NCBI GenBank assembly: GCA_020846715.1
Contig: JADLDK010000016.1
Coordinates: 87,542 to 151,541, forward strand
DNA: 64,000 nucleotides
Reading direction: 5' to 3'
DNA from: Armatimonadota bacterium
GTDB lineage: Bacteria > Armatimonadota > UBA5829 > DSUL01
Positions 8,789 through 18,299 of the stretch are shown one piece after another (positions within the stretch are counted from its first letter, which is position 1; each line of letters starts with the position of its first letter). The position numbers were made by a program, and so were the translations under genes. Below the pieces are notes generated by a model that made no database searches, was not told the origin of the DNA, and saw only the letters and a list, made by a program, of their open reading frames with translations.

Positions 8789-9478
8789 ATGCCAGACAAT
8801 CCAGCCCTTTCGTTCACAACCCTGTACGCCGCTGCCGTGGTCTGCGCGGCCATGTGGTACGGATGGTCCATCGTCCAGGCAATGCGGCGGCGCACCGAGA
8901 TCGCAGGCTGGGCGCTTGCCAGCGGCTACAGCTATTCACGAGACGATTTTGACAACCTACCCGTCAACTACGGCTGGTTCAGCGAATTGCAGACGCGCCA
9001 GGAATGCTATGCGTCCAACGTCGTTTCGGGTAAGTACGGAGAGCGGAGCTTCAGGGTATTTGACTTCAATCTGGTAGCGCGCTCCAACAGCGGCTTGAAG
9101 CGCACGACAGCCAGCATGACAGTGCTGATCATGGATGCGCAAGTGGCCTTTCCACCGATGCGCATCCGCCCGGAGCGGACCACAGACCGGCTTGCGGGAG
9201 CGGCGGGTTTCGACGATATTGATTTTGAATCCCATGAGTTCAGCCAGCAATTTTACGTGCAGTGCTCTGACCGCAAGTTCGCCTACGATCTGATCCATCC
9301 ACGTATGATGGAGTATCTGCTTGAGCACAAAGGGCCGCGGCTGGAGCTGGCGGCGGGCAGCGTTCTGGCGATTACCGGAACACTGTGGACAAGCCGGGAG
9401 TGCGAGCGCGTGCTGGAGTTCGCCGCCGGGTTTTTTGAGCTGATTCCGGAGTATCTCATGCAATGTCACTCTACATAA
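8789..9478 (+). CDS. Small membrane-anchored protein, paralogue of 14592-15335
   Basis: No named family was recognised in this 229-residue protein. It has one N-terminal membrane helix (TTLYAAAVVCAAMWYGW), a basic stop-transfer segment (QAMRRRTE), and a soluble domain containing GFDDIDFESHEF, VQCSDRKFAYDLIHPRMMEY and FFELIPEYL. The same three blocks, in the same order, occur in the minus-strand gene at 14592-15335, so the two are paralogues. The FDDIDFESxEF and CSDxKFAYDxxHPRMMEfLL blocks also resemble a group of uncharacterised bacterial membrane proteins near DUF3137. GGAGG lies about 10 bases before the start. It overlaps the next gene by 16 bases. Confidence 0.75.
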   Translation: MPDNPALSFTTLYAAAVVCAAMWYGWSIVQAMRRRTEIAGWALASGYSYSRDDFDNLPVNYGWFSELQTRQECYASNVVSGKYGERSFRVFDFNLVARSNSGLKRTTASMTVLIMDAQVAFPPMRIRPERTTDRLAGAAGFDDIDFESHEFSQQFYVQCSDRKFAYDLIHPRMMEYLLEHKGPRLELAAGSVLAITGTLWTSRECERVLEFAAGFFELIPEYLMQCHST

Positions 9479-10398
9479 CCGAAGAGGAAGTCGCGGGCGC
9501 GCTGGATATACCCAGCGCAATCGAAGCAGTTGAGCGCGCTATGATCCAGCTTGCCTCAGGCGAAGCCCGCGTGATTGTCCGCAGGCGGGCGCGCACACGG
9601 GGCGGGCTGTTTCATCTGCTTGCGGGGGCGTCTGAAGCGGACGGTGTACACGGCCTGAAAGCCTACACCACGGGCAAGGGCGGCGCGCGCTTTTACGTGT
9701 TCTTGTTCAACAGCGCAGGTGAGCTTGAGGCCACCATCGAGGCGGACCATCTGGGGCGCATGCGCACAGGCGCGGCCAGCGGGGTGGCGACGCGGTATCT
9801 CTCAAGACCGGACGCGCGGCGTCTGCTGATCATAGGCTCGGGACAGCAGGCTACGGCGCAGGTGATGGCCGTAGCGCACGTGCGGCCTGTAGAGCAGGTG
9901 GAAGTGTGGAGCCGGACGGAGGAGCACCGCGAACGCTTTGCGCATCAGTTGAGCAAAGAAGCCGGGCTTGACGCAAGGGCCGTCAGCGATCCGCAGTTTG
10001 CGGCCCTTCACTGCGATATTATCACCACTGTCACGACCGCCATTGAACCTGTTCTTGAAGCGGACTGGATCAGCCCTGGCACGCACATTAACGCCTGTGG
10101 CTCCAACAGTCTGAAGCGCGTTGAGCTGGACCCATTCGTTCTGGAGAAGGCGGACTGTGTGTGTGCGGATCTGATGGAACAGGCGCGTCTGGAATCCGGC
10201 GATATGGCTAACGCGGAGCAGGCAGGAGTGTTTCACTGGGAAGAAGCGGTGGAGCTGGCCAATGTTGTGAGCGGGCGCTTCCAGGGCCGCAGCTCGCCGG
10301 AAGACATCACGCTGTTTGAATCGCATGGCCTTGGAATCTGGGACGTAGCGTGCGCAAAGGTGGTAGTGGATCGGATCAGGGGCGAACGTACTGGCTGA
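9463..10398 (+). CDS. Ornithine cyclodeaminase / mu-crystallin family enzyme
   Basis: This 311-residue NAD(P)-dependent enzyme shows the family blocks GGLFHLLAGASEADG, GLKAYTT, LGRMRTGAASGVATRYLSR and the dinucleotide-binding IIGSGQQATAQVMA. The HINACGSNS segment and the DLMEQARLESGDM region follow the family order. The superfamily includes ornithine cyclodeaminase, alanine dehydrogenase, ketimine reductase and lysine cyclodeaminase; the precise substrate is not predictable. It overlaps the preceding membrane-protein gene by 16 bases and stands 120 bases before a GH4 gene on the same strand. Confidence 0.88.
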   Translation: MSLYITEEEVAGALDIPSAIEAVERAMIQLASGEARVIVRRRARTRGGLFHLLAGASEADGVHGLKAYTTGKGGARFYVFLFNSAGELEATIEADHLGRMRTGAASGVATRYLSRPDARRLLIIGSGQQATAQVMAVAHVRPVEQVEVWSRTEEHRERFAHQLSKEAGLDARAVSDPQFAALHCDIITTVTTAIEPVLEADWISPGTHINACGSNSLKRVELDPFVLEKADCVCADLMEQARLESGDMANAEQAGVFHWEEAVELANVVSGRFQGRSSPEDITLFESHGLGIWDVACAKVVVDRIRGERTG

Positions 10399-10518
10399 AA
10401 ACACACAGGCAGGTTATTGCCTCCGGCGGGCTTCAGCCGGTAACATCCTTCTGGAGCCGTGGCAGGTGACGGTGAGGCTCCGCTGGTTCCAATTTTACCG
10501 GGCTGAAGGGAAGCGCAG

Positions 10519-11841
10519 ATGATCAAGATTGCAATGATCGGGGCGGGTAGCGTGGGCTTCACGCGACGGCTGCTGATGGATATTCTGGCTGTTGCTGAGT
10601 TGCGTGACACACAGTTCTACCTTATGGACATTGATCCCGAGGCGCTGGAGATGTCCGCCAATCTGTGTGGCAAGATGATCGCAGACAACGAGCTTGCGGC
10701 CCGGGTTGTCTCCACAACGGACCGGGGGCAGGCGCTGGACGGCGCGGACTATGTGATCACGATGATCCGCGTGGGAGGTCTGGAGGCTTTCGCCAAAGAT
10801 ATCGAAATCCCACTGAGGCACGGCGTGGATCAGTGCGTTGGAGACACGCTGGGCCCGGGTGGCATTTTTTACGCCCTCCGCACCATTCCGGTGCTCCTTG
10901 AGATCGCCTCTGACATCGAGCGGCTGTGTCCGGGCGCGTTGTGGCTGAACTACTCCAACCCGATGGCGATGAACTGCTGGGCGGTGCGCCGGGCAAGCAG
11001 CGCACAGATTGTGGGGCTGTGTCACGGGGTGCAGGGCGGCGCGCACCAGATAGCGACTGCGCTCGGAGTGCCGGATGCGGAGCTTGAATACGTCTGCGCG
11101 GGCATCAATCATCAGACGTGGTTCATCAAGGTTGCGCACAAGGGCAGGGATTTGACAGGACGCGTGCTGGAGGGCTTCAAGAACAACGCCGACCTGATGA
11201 AGCACGAGCCGCTGCGCATTGATGTACTGGAGCGCTTCGGATACTACTCGACCGAGTCAAACGGGCACCTCTCCGAATATCTGCCCTGGTACCGCAAGGG
11301 CGGTAAGGAACAGATTGACCGCTGGACGGACTACTCTACATGGATTGGCGGGGAGACGGGTGGCTATTTGCGTTGCTGCAGGGAGAGCCAGGACGACTAC
11401 CGCAAGAACTACCCCCGGTGGCTTTCCGGAGAGCTGGAGCAGATCAAGCTCGGAGAGCGCTCACACGAGCACGGTTCGTACATCATTGAAGCGCTGGAGA
11501 CGGGGCGCCGTTACTGGGGCTGCTTCAACGTGGAGAACACAGGGCTGATCACCAACCTTCCCGACGGCTGCACGGTGGAACTGCCCTGCATTGTGGACTC
11601 AACCGGGATTCATCCCACACATGTAGGCGATCTCCCGCTTCAGTGCGCCGCAACGTGCCGCGCGTCCATCAGCGCGCAGGAGATGGCGGTGGAGGCGGCG
11701 CTGACAGGAGACCGCGATCTAGTGAAGCTGGCGGTTTTGCACGATCCACTGACTTCCGCTCTCTTGACGCCGGAGCAGGTGTGGGAGATGTGCGATGAAA
11801 TGTTTGCGCAAATGAGCCCATGGCTGCCTCAATTCAGGTGA
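10519..11841 (+). CDS. Glycoside hydrolase family 4 (MelA-type)
   Basis: The 440-residue enzyme has the GH4 NAD-binding start (KIAMIGAGSVGFTRRLL), the NYSNPMAMNCWAV block, GLCHGVQGG with the metal-site Cys/His, AGINHQTWF and SNGHLSEYLPWYRKG. GH4 enzymes act by NAD- and Mn-dependent oxidation at C3 followed by elimination. The CHG metal site and the SNGHxSEYxPWYR run are typical of alpha-galactosidase (MelA) and alpha-glucuronidase members. No signal peptide is present, so it is cytoplasmic and acts on imported sugars. AAGGGAAG stands about 6 bases before ATG. No sugar transporter is adjacent. Confidence 0.92.
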   Translation: MIKIAMIGAGSVGFTRRLLMDILAVAELRDTQFYLMDIDPEALEMSANLCGKMIADNELAARVVSTTDRGQALDGADYVITMIRVGGLEAFAKDIEIPLRHGVDQCVGDTLGPGGIFYALRTIPVLLEIASDIERLCPGALWLNYSNPMAMNCWAVRRASSAQIVGLCHGVQGGAHQIATALGVPDAELEYVCAGINHQTWFIKVAHKGRDLTGRVLEGFKNNADLMKHEPLRIDVLERFGYYSTESNGHLSEYLPWYRKGGKEQIDRWTDYSTWIGGETGGYLRCCRESQDDYRKNYPRWLSGELEQIKLGERSHEHGSYIIEALETGRRYWGCFNVENTGLITNLPDGCTVELPCIVDSTGIHPTHVGDLPLQCAATCRASISAQEMAVEAALTGDRDLVKLAVLHDPLTSALLTPEQVWEMCDEMFAQMSPWLPQFR

Positions 11842-11888
11842 GCTCGAAAAAGCGCCCTATTCGAGTGTGAGGCGGTGTAAAGGCCGCG

Positions 11889-14531
11889 CTACTGAAGCGC
11901 AGGCGTCTGTCCCCACTGAAACACCTTCACTTCGTAGGGCGCGAAAATGAACGAGAGTGTGTTGTTCACTGGAGTGACAATGCCGCCACCGAAAGGCTGA
12001 GAAAGAGAAGCTGCGGGCAGCGCCGGCAACATAAGCGTGCTGGTGACGGCATAGGGCTGCAGGTTCATGGCCATGATCAGGCCGGACTCACCCACCTGAA
12101 TCCCGCGAGTCTGTATGCTGGGATCGCTCTGTCCGACGGCGAACTCCCGACCGGGCAAGAGAAAGAACGGGCTGAGCTGTTTGAGCTCTGCAACCAGAGT
12201 TTTCACTTCAGCCCAAAGATCAGGGTACTGCGGCTTGAATGAGAAGAAAAGGATTCCGGTCGCGTGGTGAGTCATGGCCAGGTACGTCATTGCCCGCGCC
12301 TGATCCGGGGTTGGAAGCGCCCACTTTCCGCCCTCGGTCTCCGGGCCGCCAAACACCTGAATCGCCGGCCACACTGGATATCCGAGGCCGTGAATGGCGT
12401 GGACGCGGTCTATGTGAGAAGCCATCGGCCAGATGGACGCCGGTCCAGGAGCGGTGAGCGGATAGACGTCTGACATGACGAAGTCTTCGGCGTTGGCATA
12501 GTTGGAGAGCGCATCGTAGAGGAAGTGAGCCATCCCAATCGGATGCGAAGGATCAATGCCCTTGACACGCTGGTACTCCTGAAGCGCGGTTTCGGGAGAG
12601 ATGCCGTGGCCTTCAGGCTCGTCATACAGATACCACGCCAGAATCGCCGGATCGTTCTTGATAGCCAGCCAGTCCGGTGTGGCGTACGGAACAGCCATAA
12701 GGCCAAGGTTGTGCAGGGACGGGGTATCCGCGCCTGTCACGGCGTACAGAACCGTATTGAAACCCTGGTTCACAACCTCCTGCTGCGTGTAGCTGGACCA
12801 GTCGTAAAGAAATACTCCGAGCGGGAAGAAGGGTTCACCTTCGACGAGCGCTACGCCGTCCGGACTGAAGCGCGTGTGCAGTGTTGTTCCAGGCACGCCT
12901 TCCACCAGTATGCCGTCGTAGGCCCCGTTCTGGTTGGTGTCTACGAAGATCTCATTCGGATCCCAAAAACCATTTGCGTTGGAGTCTATGAACGGCTCGG
13001 ATAGCGCGCGAATGACGCGCACGTTGCGGATATAGTTGCCGGAGGGTCCCTGAGGAGCGCCGGCCTCTGCCTGTGAAACTGAGCCCGAAATGCCTGTGAT
13101 CCGCAGAAAGCGCCCGCTGAGGCCGCCAAGCGGAACGTCCGGCGGGACCAGCACCCGGATGCCGGCTGGAGGCGCTGCGCCGCCAGGCAGCGCGGAGCCG
13201 TCCCGCACCTTTGAGCCGTCGTCAATGATGAGTACGCGCGCGGTATTGTCCGCCCAGACGACTTTTCCCCACACACGCACGAGGCGTCCGACGTTGCTCA
13301 GGCCCACTGCGTCAAGCTGATCATAACCGCCAGTTGCGCCATTTGAGCCCGCCCATACGGCAGGCTGGAATGGATAGCCATCCGTGTCTATGGGTCCTTC
13401 CGGCGGCTGTGGAAAGGCTGAGCCTCCGGCATCGCGATTTGACACCCCAAGCGCTGTGGGGAGCGGGAACGTGCCGATCTCCTGAACAATGGAGGATGCG
13501 TTGATCTCGCGCTCGCCATTACGCAGCACCTGTACACCGTTGTCGCTTGCGCGCTGGCTTGTTCCGAGTACGCTGATGCGGTCGCCCTGCCGGACGCTGA
13601 CGGAGGTTCGCACACGGATTCCCCCGCTGTCGTCCTGGATGTAGCAGAACGGCTTCCCAAGCTGATCCGTGCCCGCTGTCACAACCTTCTGAACAATCTG
13701 AAGCTGTGTGTTCTTCGGCGTCGTTTTGGCGTCATAAACGGATGAGGCGACCGGCACACTGGCCGTAACGCTGACATTGTCAATGAACAGATCTGCGCTG
13801 GCGTCGCCGACCTTGTTGGATGTGAAGAACGTAATTCCGGCCAGAGAGTCCACCCGCTCACCGGGGGTTGTGCGCACAAAAGGCACACCACCGGGAGGGG
13901 TGACTTCGGCGAGACTTCCCCCACGAGGGCCAAAGAAGACTTTATAGGTCTGAGTCTGAGCGTAAGCTTCAAGGCGCACGGTGTACCAGGTGTCAGCGTT
14001 GAAGGTGACCAGAGGATTTGTCAGTTCGTAGCTACCAGCGCCGACGGTGATCTGCTGGTAGGCCAGCGCGCCCGGGCTGGGGCTGCTGGTATAGGCTCCG
14101 TCTCCCTGAAACAGTACGGTGGCGGCCCAGCTGGGACCTGAGGTGGGGGTTCCGCCGTTTGTGAGGCGCATGGCGAAGGCCGCGTGTATTGAAGAGAGCT
14201 TCACATCAGCTCTGGCGGCACAGCTTCCGAATGCGCAGCGCGGAAAAGCGCGAAAGAGCGTGTTGTTGGCGGTGGTGGCGCCGTTGTCGTCGTGAAACTG
14301 GACCAGCCGGGTTGCGTTGCCGGAAGTTCCGCTGACAACCACCGCGCTTGTCCCTGAAATATTGCCCGCCAGAGACCAGCCGTCCGGCCTGGCTCCGGGC
14401 GTTGAGCTTTCAAAGTCGTCGCTGAGAAGAACAGAGCCCGTAGCGGCTAAAACCGGCTCCGCCAGCACTGCCAGAGTCATCAACAGCGCTGCAATACGGG
14501 GAATTGCTTTGAAAACGGAGGAGTCGTTCAT
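11889..14531 (-). CDS. Secreted multidomain protein with OB-folds and a TIM barrel
   Basis: The 880-residue exported protein (signal IPRIAALLMTLAVLAEPVLA) has a jelly-roll-like N-terminal module (LLSDDFESSTPGARPDGW, typical of LamG/laminin-like domains). Two OB-fold-like modules follow (FCYIQDDSGGIRVRTSVSVR...GDRISVLGT and GRLVRVWGKVVWADNTARVL...RFLRITGISG). The EF-hand-like DSNANGFWDPNE then DTNQNGAYDG segment suggests a calcium-binding dockerin-type loop. A C-terminal glycosidase-like TIM barrel has a candidate acid/base Glu in AWYLYDEPEG. Related OB modules appear in the edge protein at 62982-64000. It is convergent with the GH4 gene. A role in polysaccharide breakdown is plausible; no substrate is implied. 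Confidence 0.7.
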   Translation of the reverse strand: MNDSSVFKAIPRIAALLMTLAVLAEPVLAATGSVLLSDDFESSTPGARPDGWSLAGNISGTSAVVVSGTSGNATRLVQFHDDNGATTANNTLFRAFPRCAFGSCAARADVKLSSIHAAFAMRLTNGGTPTSGPSWAATVLFQGDGAYTSSPSPGALAYQQITVGAGSYELTNPLVTFNADTWYTVRLEAYAQTQTYKVFFGPRGGSLAEVTPPGGVPFVRTTPGERVDSLAGITFFTSNKVGDASADLFIDNVSVTASVPVASSVYDAKTTPKNTQLQIVQKVVTAGTDQLGKPFCYIQDDSGGIRVRTSVSVRQGDRISVLGTSQRASDNGVQVLRNGEREINASSIVQEIGTFPLPTALGVSNRDAGGSAFPQPPEGPIDTDGYPFQPAVWAGSNGATGGYDQLDAVGLSNVGRLVRVWGKVVWADNTARVLIIDDGSKVRDGSALPGGAAPPAGIRVLVPPDVPLGGLSGRFLRITGISGSVSQAEAGAPQGPSGNYIRNVRVIRALSEPFIDSNANGFWDPNEIFVDTNQNGAYDGILVEGVPGTTLHTRFSPDGVALVEGEPFFPLGVFLYDWSSYTQQEVVNQGFNTVLYAVTGADTPSLHNLGLMAVPYATPDWLAIKNDPAILAWYLYDEPEGHGISPETALQEYQRVKGIDPSHPIGMAHFLYDALSNYANAEDFVMSDVYPLTAPGPASIWPMASHIDRVHAIHGLGYPVWPAIQVFGGPETEGGKWALPTPDQARAMTYLAMTHHATGILFFSFKPQYPDLWAEVKTLVAELKQLSPFFLLPGREFAVGQSDPSIQTRGIQVGESGLIMAMNLQPYAVTSTLMLPALPAASLSQPFGGGIVTPVNNTLSFIFAPYEVKVFQWGQTPALQ

Positions 14532-14591
14532 TTTCAAGGGAGCGCGCGACAACAATGAGCGCTGCTTCTTTAATTGTAGCACGCACCTGGA

Positions 14592-15335
14592 CTACGCGGA
14601 ACCCGATGACTGCATCTGTTGTTTCAGATACTCTGGAAGAAGCTCCAGGAAACCTTGCGCAAAGTCAATAGCAGCCCTGAACTTCTCAACGCTGAAATCA
14701 CTGCCGTCGCAGACCAGGAGCGCACTCTGGCGTATCTCCAGGCTCCAGCCGATCCGTGCCAGCAGAAACTCCATCATGCGCGGATGGACGATATCGTAAG
14801 CGAACTTCTTGTCAGAACATTGGACATGGAAGGCGCGGTTGAACTCATCGGACTCAAAGTCGATGTCTTCAAAGCCGATAACCTCCGCTATGCGGTCAAA
14901 GAAGTTTTCCGGCCGGATGACAATGGGTTGGAAGAGATAACCGGTGTCACACACAATAGCCGAAAAGGTGTGGCGGGCCTGTCTGGTCCCAGACACACTC
15001 GTTGAGCTCACGGTTCCCTCAGTGGTGTAGTAGGTGTAATCGAAAGCCTTGACTTCCACGTCTCCGAGACGGCCGTGGATGACGTTACGCGCGCTGCGGC
15101 GGTGTCCCTGGGCAAGAGCTCCGAAGTATTTGTACCTTTCCTCGATTTGGAAGGGATCTTCCACAGACCACTCTAGCCTGAGAAACGCTGCCAGAGCCGC
15201 CATAGTCTCACGCCGCTTAGTCTCTGCCAGAGACGCAAATACTGTCACGACGGCGAAAACGACGGCAGCGACGACACACGCGGCGGCAAATATCGCGAAC
15301 GGGTCCGGATAATCCGAGGGCATTGGAGGTCTCAT
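14592..15335 (-). CDS. Small membrane-anchored protein, paralogue of 8789-9478
   Basis: This protein of about 247 residues has an N-terminal membrane helix (FAIFAAACVVAAVVFAVVTV) and a soluble domain with the same blocks as the protein at 8789-9478: GFEDIDFESDEF, VQCSDKKFAYDIVHPRMMEF and FLELLPEYL. It keeps an extra region (FLRLEWSVEDPFQIEERYKY, then a Ser/Thr-rich loop) missing or shorter in the paralogue. The open frame continues upstream for over 900 bases, but that part overlaps valS and is not credible. ATG 15335 or 15323 are the candidate starts, neither with a good Shine-Dalgarno. It is divergent from valS. Function unknown. Confidence 0.75.
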   Translation of the reverse strand: MRPPMPSDYPDPFAIFAAACVVAAVVFAVVTVFASLAETKRRETMAALAAFLRLEWSVEDPFQIEERYKYFGALAQGHRRSARNVIHGRLGDVEVKAFDYTYYTTEGTVSSTSVSGTRQARHTFSAIVCDTGYLFQPIVIRPENFFDRIAEVIGFEDIDFESDEFNRAFHVQCSDKKFAYDIVHPRMMEFLLARIGWSLEIRQSALLVCDGSDFSVEKFRAAIDFAQGFLELLPEYLKQQMQSSGSA

Positions 15336-15434
15336 AGATGAGAGCTTCAACACCAGCCGACCCCTTCCTGCCAAAGGTGGCCGGACGAGCTGCGCTTGCA
15401 GGTGTGCGCTGCCAGAATGTATCCTCCCTGTGAT

Positions 15435-18272
15435 ATGGCAGAACTTGAGAAAGCGTACGACCCCCGCGGCGTCGAAGAAAAGTGGTACCGGCACTGGATG
15501 GACGCCGGATACTTCCACGCCCGGACCGGCTCCGGCAAGCCGACCTTCAGCATCACCATTCCACCCCCAAACGTAACAGGCTCCCTGCACCTGGGACATG
15601 CCCTGTGCTACACCCTTCAGGATGTGTTGACCCGCTGGAAGCGCATGCAGGGCTTTGAGACGTTGTGCCTTCCCGGGACAGACCACGCCGGAATCGCCAC
15701 GCAGAACGCCGTGGAAAGAGAGCTGGCGCGGGAAGGATTGAGCCGCCACGACCTTGGACGCGAGAAGTTTCTGGAGCGCGTCTGGGCGTGGAAGGAGAAG
15801 TACGGCGGGACAATTCTGGAGCAGTTCAAGCGGATGGGCTATTCGTTTGACTGGGAGCGCACGCGCTTTACGCTGGATGAGGGCTATCACAAGGCGGTTG
15901 TCGAGCACTTTGTGCGGCTGTATGACGATGGACACATTTACCGCGGGGAGCGCGTGATCAACTGGTGCCCCCGGTGCGCAACCGCCATCTCGGATATTGA
16001 AATCGAGTACGAAGAGCAGGACGGTCAGCTTTTCCAGATTGACTACCCGTTTGAGGATGGCAACGGGCATGTGACAGTCGCGACCACGCGCCCTGAGACG
16101 ATGCTGGGGGATACAGGGGTCGCGGTAAACCCCTCTGATAAGCGCTACACAAATGTGGTAGGCAAGAACGTCATTCTGCCGGTGATGGGCCGACGGATCC
16201 CGATTGTCGCCGACGAGTACGCAGACCCGGAGTTTGGCACCGGCGCCGTCAAAGTGACGCCAGCGCACGACCCGAACGACTTTGAGATAGGGCGAAGACA
16301 GAATCTGCCGGCGATAACGGTCATAGGGACCGACGCGGTGATGACCGAAAACGCAGGGAAGTACGCGGGTAAGGATCGCTACGAAGCCCGCGCTGAGCTG
16401 GTGGAGGAGTTGAAGGCTCTCGGCGCTTTGCGAAGCGTGGAGACTCTACGCCACTCCGTAAACACCTGCGCCCGCTGTCACACAGTCATTGAGCCTCTCC
16501 TGCTGGAGCAGTGGTTTGTGAGTATGCCGCCGCTCGCCAAACCCGCGGCCGATGTGGTGCGCGAAGAGAAGGTGAAGTTCTTCCCGGCGCGCTTTTCCAA
16601 ACTGTATCTGGAGTGGATGGACAACATCCGGGACTGGTGCATCTCGCGCCAGCTCTGGTGGGGACACCGCATCCCCGCTTACTACTGCCTGGACTGCAAC
16701 AGCGATAAGATTACCTTCAAGACCAGCACGGGAAGCGAGCCCGAGATTGACTGGGGAAAGACCAAAGTTTCGGATCTGGATGTGATTGTCGCGCGCGAAA
16801 AGCCGGAGACCTGCCCGATGTGCTCGGGAAGTCGCGTCGTGCAGGACCCGGACGTGCTGGATACATGGTTCTCCAGCGCTTTGTGGACCTTTGCGACGAT
16901 GGGATGGCCCGAAAAGACACCGCTTCTGAAGGAGTTTCACCCGACCTCTGTCTTGACGACTGGCCGGGACATCATCTATCTCTGGGTCGCGAGGATGATC
17001 GTCTCAAGCCTGTACTTTCTGGATGAGATTCCGTTCCACGACGTCTATATCTACGCCACGGTCCAGAACCAGGAAGGCCAGCGGATGTCCAAGTCGCTTG
17101 GGACCGGCGTGGACCCGCTGGAGCTGATTGATCAGTACGGCGCCGATGCGCTGCGCTTCTCGATGATTGAGCAGACGGGCAAGTCGCAGGACATGCGCTT
17201 CCCCGTGACCTTTGAGTGCAACAACTGCGGGACGGTCAATCAGTCTCTGACCCCCTATAAGGGCGAATGCCGCAAGTGCGGCTCCACAGATGTAACCGCG
17301 CACTCCTCCCGCGTCGAGCAGTCGCGCAACTTCGCCAACAAGATATGGAACGCCGCGCGCTTTGTGTTGATGAATCTGAAGGCAGAGGGAGAAGCTGAGA
17401 AGGATCAGGGATCAGAGGCTAGGGAGAGAAGACTTGAGGCGCTCGAGGATCGCTGGATCGTCTCCCGGCTGAACAGAACCATCGAGGCCGTCAACGGCTA
17501 TCTGAGCTCCTACGACCTGGATATGGCGGCGCGTGCGCTGCATGAGTTCATCTGGAGCGAGTACTGCGACTGGTATCTGGAGCTTGTCAAGACGCGCCTC
17601 AAAGGGGAAGATGCGGATACGGCCCGATTTGTCCTGGTGAGCGTACTGGAGAAGACCCTGCGTCTGTTGCACCCGATGATGCCGCACTTGACGGAGGAGA
17701 TCTGGCAGGCGCTTCCACTGGACGTGCGCCCGGACGCAAGCTCCATTATGATCGCTGCATTCCCTGAGAGCGATTCCTCGCTGTTGGACGAAAGCGCAGA
17801 GACTGAGATGGCGGCGCTTCAGGAGATCATCACACGCATCCGGAACCTGCGCGCAGAGGGCAACATCCCACCTGGAAAGCGCGTAAACCTGACCCTGGTA
17901 GCCCAGAATGCGGAGTGCGCGGAGTTGGCCCGCAGAAATGCCGAAGCGGCTATCTCGCTGGCGAGACTTCAGTCCTTTGACGTCGTTTTGAGTGAGCAAA
18001 ATACAGATCAAAAAGCCCTGAGCGCTCAGGTGGCTGCGGGCGCGCTGTTCATGCCTCTTGGCGACGCCGCAGACATCGAAAAAGAAACCCTTCGTCTCGA
18101 GAAAGAACGGGAAACACTGCGCTCGGATCTGGACAAGGCTCAGGCCAAGCTGAACAACCCCACCTTTGTAGACAAGGCGCCAGCAGAGGTTGTGGAGAAG
18201 CAGCGACGCAACATTGAGGAGTTCACAGCGCGGATTGCGGAGATTGACGAGCGGCTGCGGCTGCTGGGGTGA
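15435..18272 (+). CDS. valS: Valyl-tRNA synthetase with an extra zinc ribbon
   Basis: This 945-residue class I synthetase charges tRNA-Val with valine. HLGH (52-55) is the HIGH motif and RMSKS (550-554) the KMSKS motif. The editing domain is present (TTRPETMLGDTGVAVNP, AHDPNDFEIGRR), as are the zinc knuckle (YYCLDCNS...CPMCSGSRV) and the C-terminal coiled coil (LRLEKERETLRSDLDKAQAK). Unusually, a compact CxxC...CxxC ribbon (Cys595, 598, 612, 615) is inserted between the catalytic core and the anticodon-binding domain, just before RVEQSRNFANKIWNAARF, where most ValRS have a short linker. Start ATG 15435 gives the usual MAELEKAYDP N-terminus; ATG 15417 is possible. Confidence 0.97.
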   Translation: MAELEKAYDPRGVEEKWYRHWMDAGYFHARTGSGKPTFSITIPPPNVTGSLHLGHALCYTLQDVLTRWKRMQGFETLCLPGTDHAGIATQNAVERELAREGLSRHDLGREKFLERVWAWKEKYGGTILEQFKRMGYSFDWERTRFTLDEGYHKAVVEHFVRLYDDGHIYRGERVINWCPRCATAISDIEIEYEEQDGQLFQIDYPFEDGNGHVTVATTRPETMLGDTGVAVNPSDKRYTNVVGKNVILPVMGRRIPIVADEYADPEFGTGAVKVTPAHDPNDFEIGRRQNLPAITVIGTDAVMTENAGKYAGKDRYEARAELVEELKALGALRSVETLRHSVNTCARCHTVIEPLLLEQWFVSMPPLAKPAADVVREEKVKFFPARFSKLYLEWMDNIRDWCISRQLWWGHRIPAYYCLDCNSDKITFKTSTGSEPEIDWGKTKVSDLDVIVAREKPETCPMCSGSRVVQDPDVLDTWFSSALWTFATMGWPEKTPLLKEFHPTSVLTTGRDIIYLWVARMIVSSLYFLDEIPFHDVYIYATVQNQEGQRMSKSLGTGVDPLELIDQYGADALRFSMIEQTGKSQDMRFPVTFECNNCGTVNQSLTPYKGECRKCGSTDVTAHSSRVEQSRNFANKIWNAARFVLMNLKAEGEAEKDQGSEARERRLEALEDRWIVSRLNRTIEAVNGYLSSYDLDMAARALHEFIWSEYCDWYLELVKTRLKGEDADTARFVLVSVLEKTLRLLHPMMPHLTEEIWQALPLDVRPDASSIMIAAFPESDSSLLDESAETEMAALQEIITRIRNLRAEGNIPPGKRVNLTLVAQNAECAELARRNAEAAISLARLQSFDVVLSEQNTDQKALSAQVAAGALFMPLGDAADIEKETLRLEKERETLRSDLDKAQAKLNNPTFVDKAPAEVVEKQRRNIEEFTARIAEIDERLRLLG

Positions 18273-18299
18273 AGCGCACCAGAGCGACGGCCACGCCGG

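Noticed and set aside
15336..16268. Upstream extension of the minus-strand paralogue gene
   Set aside because: The added 311 codons overlap valS on the opposite strand and have no homology features; the membrane helix marks the true start near 15335.
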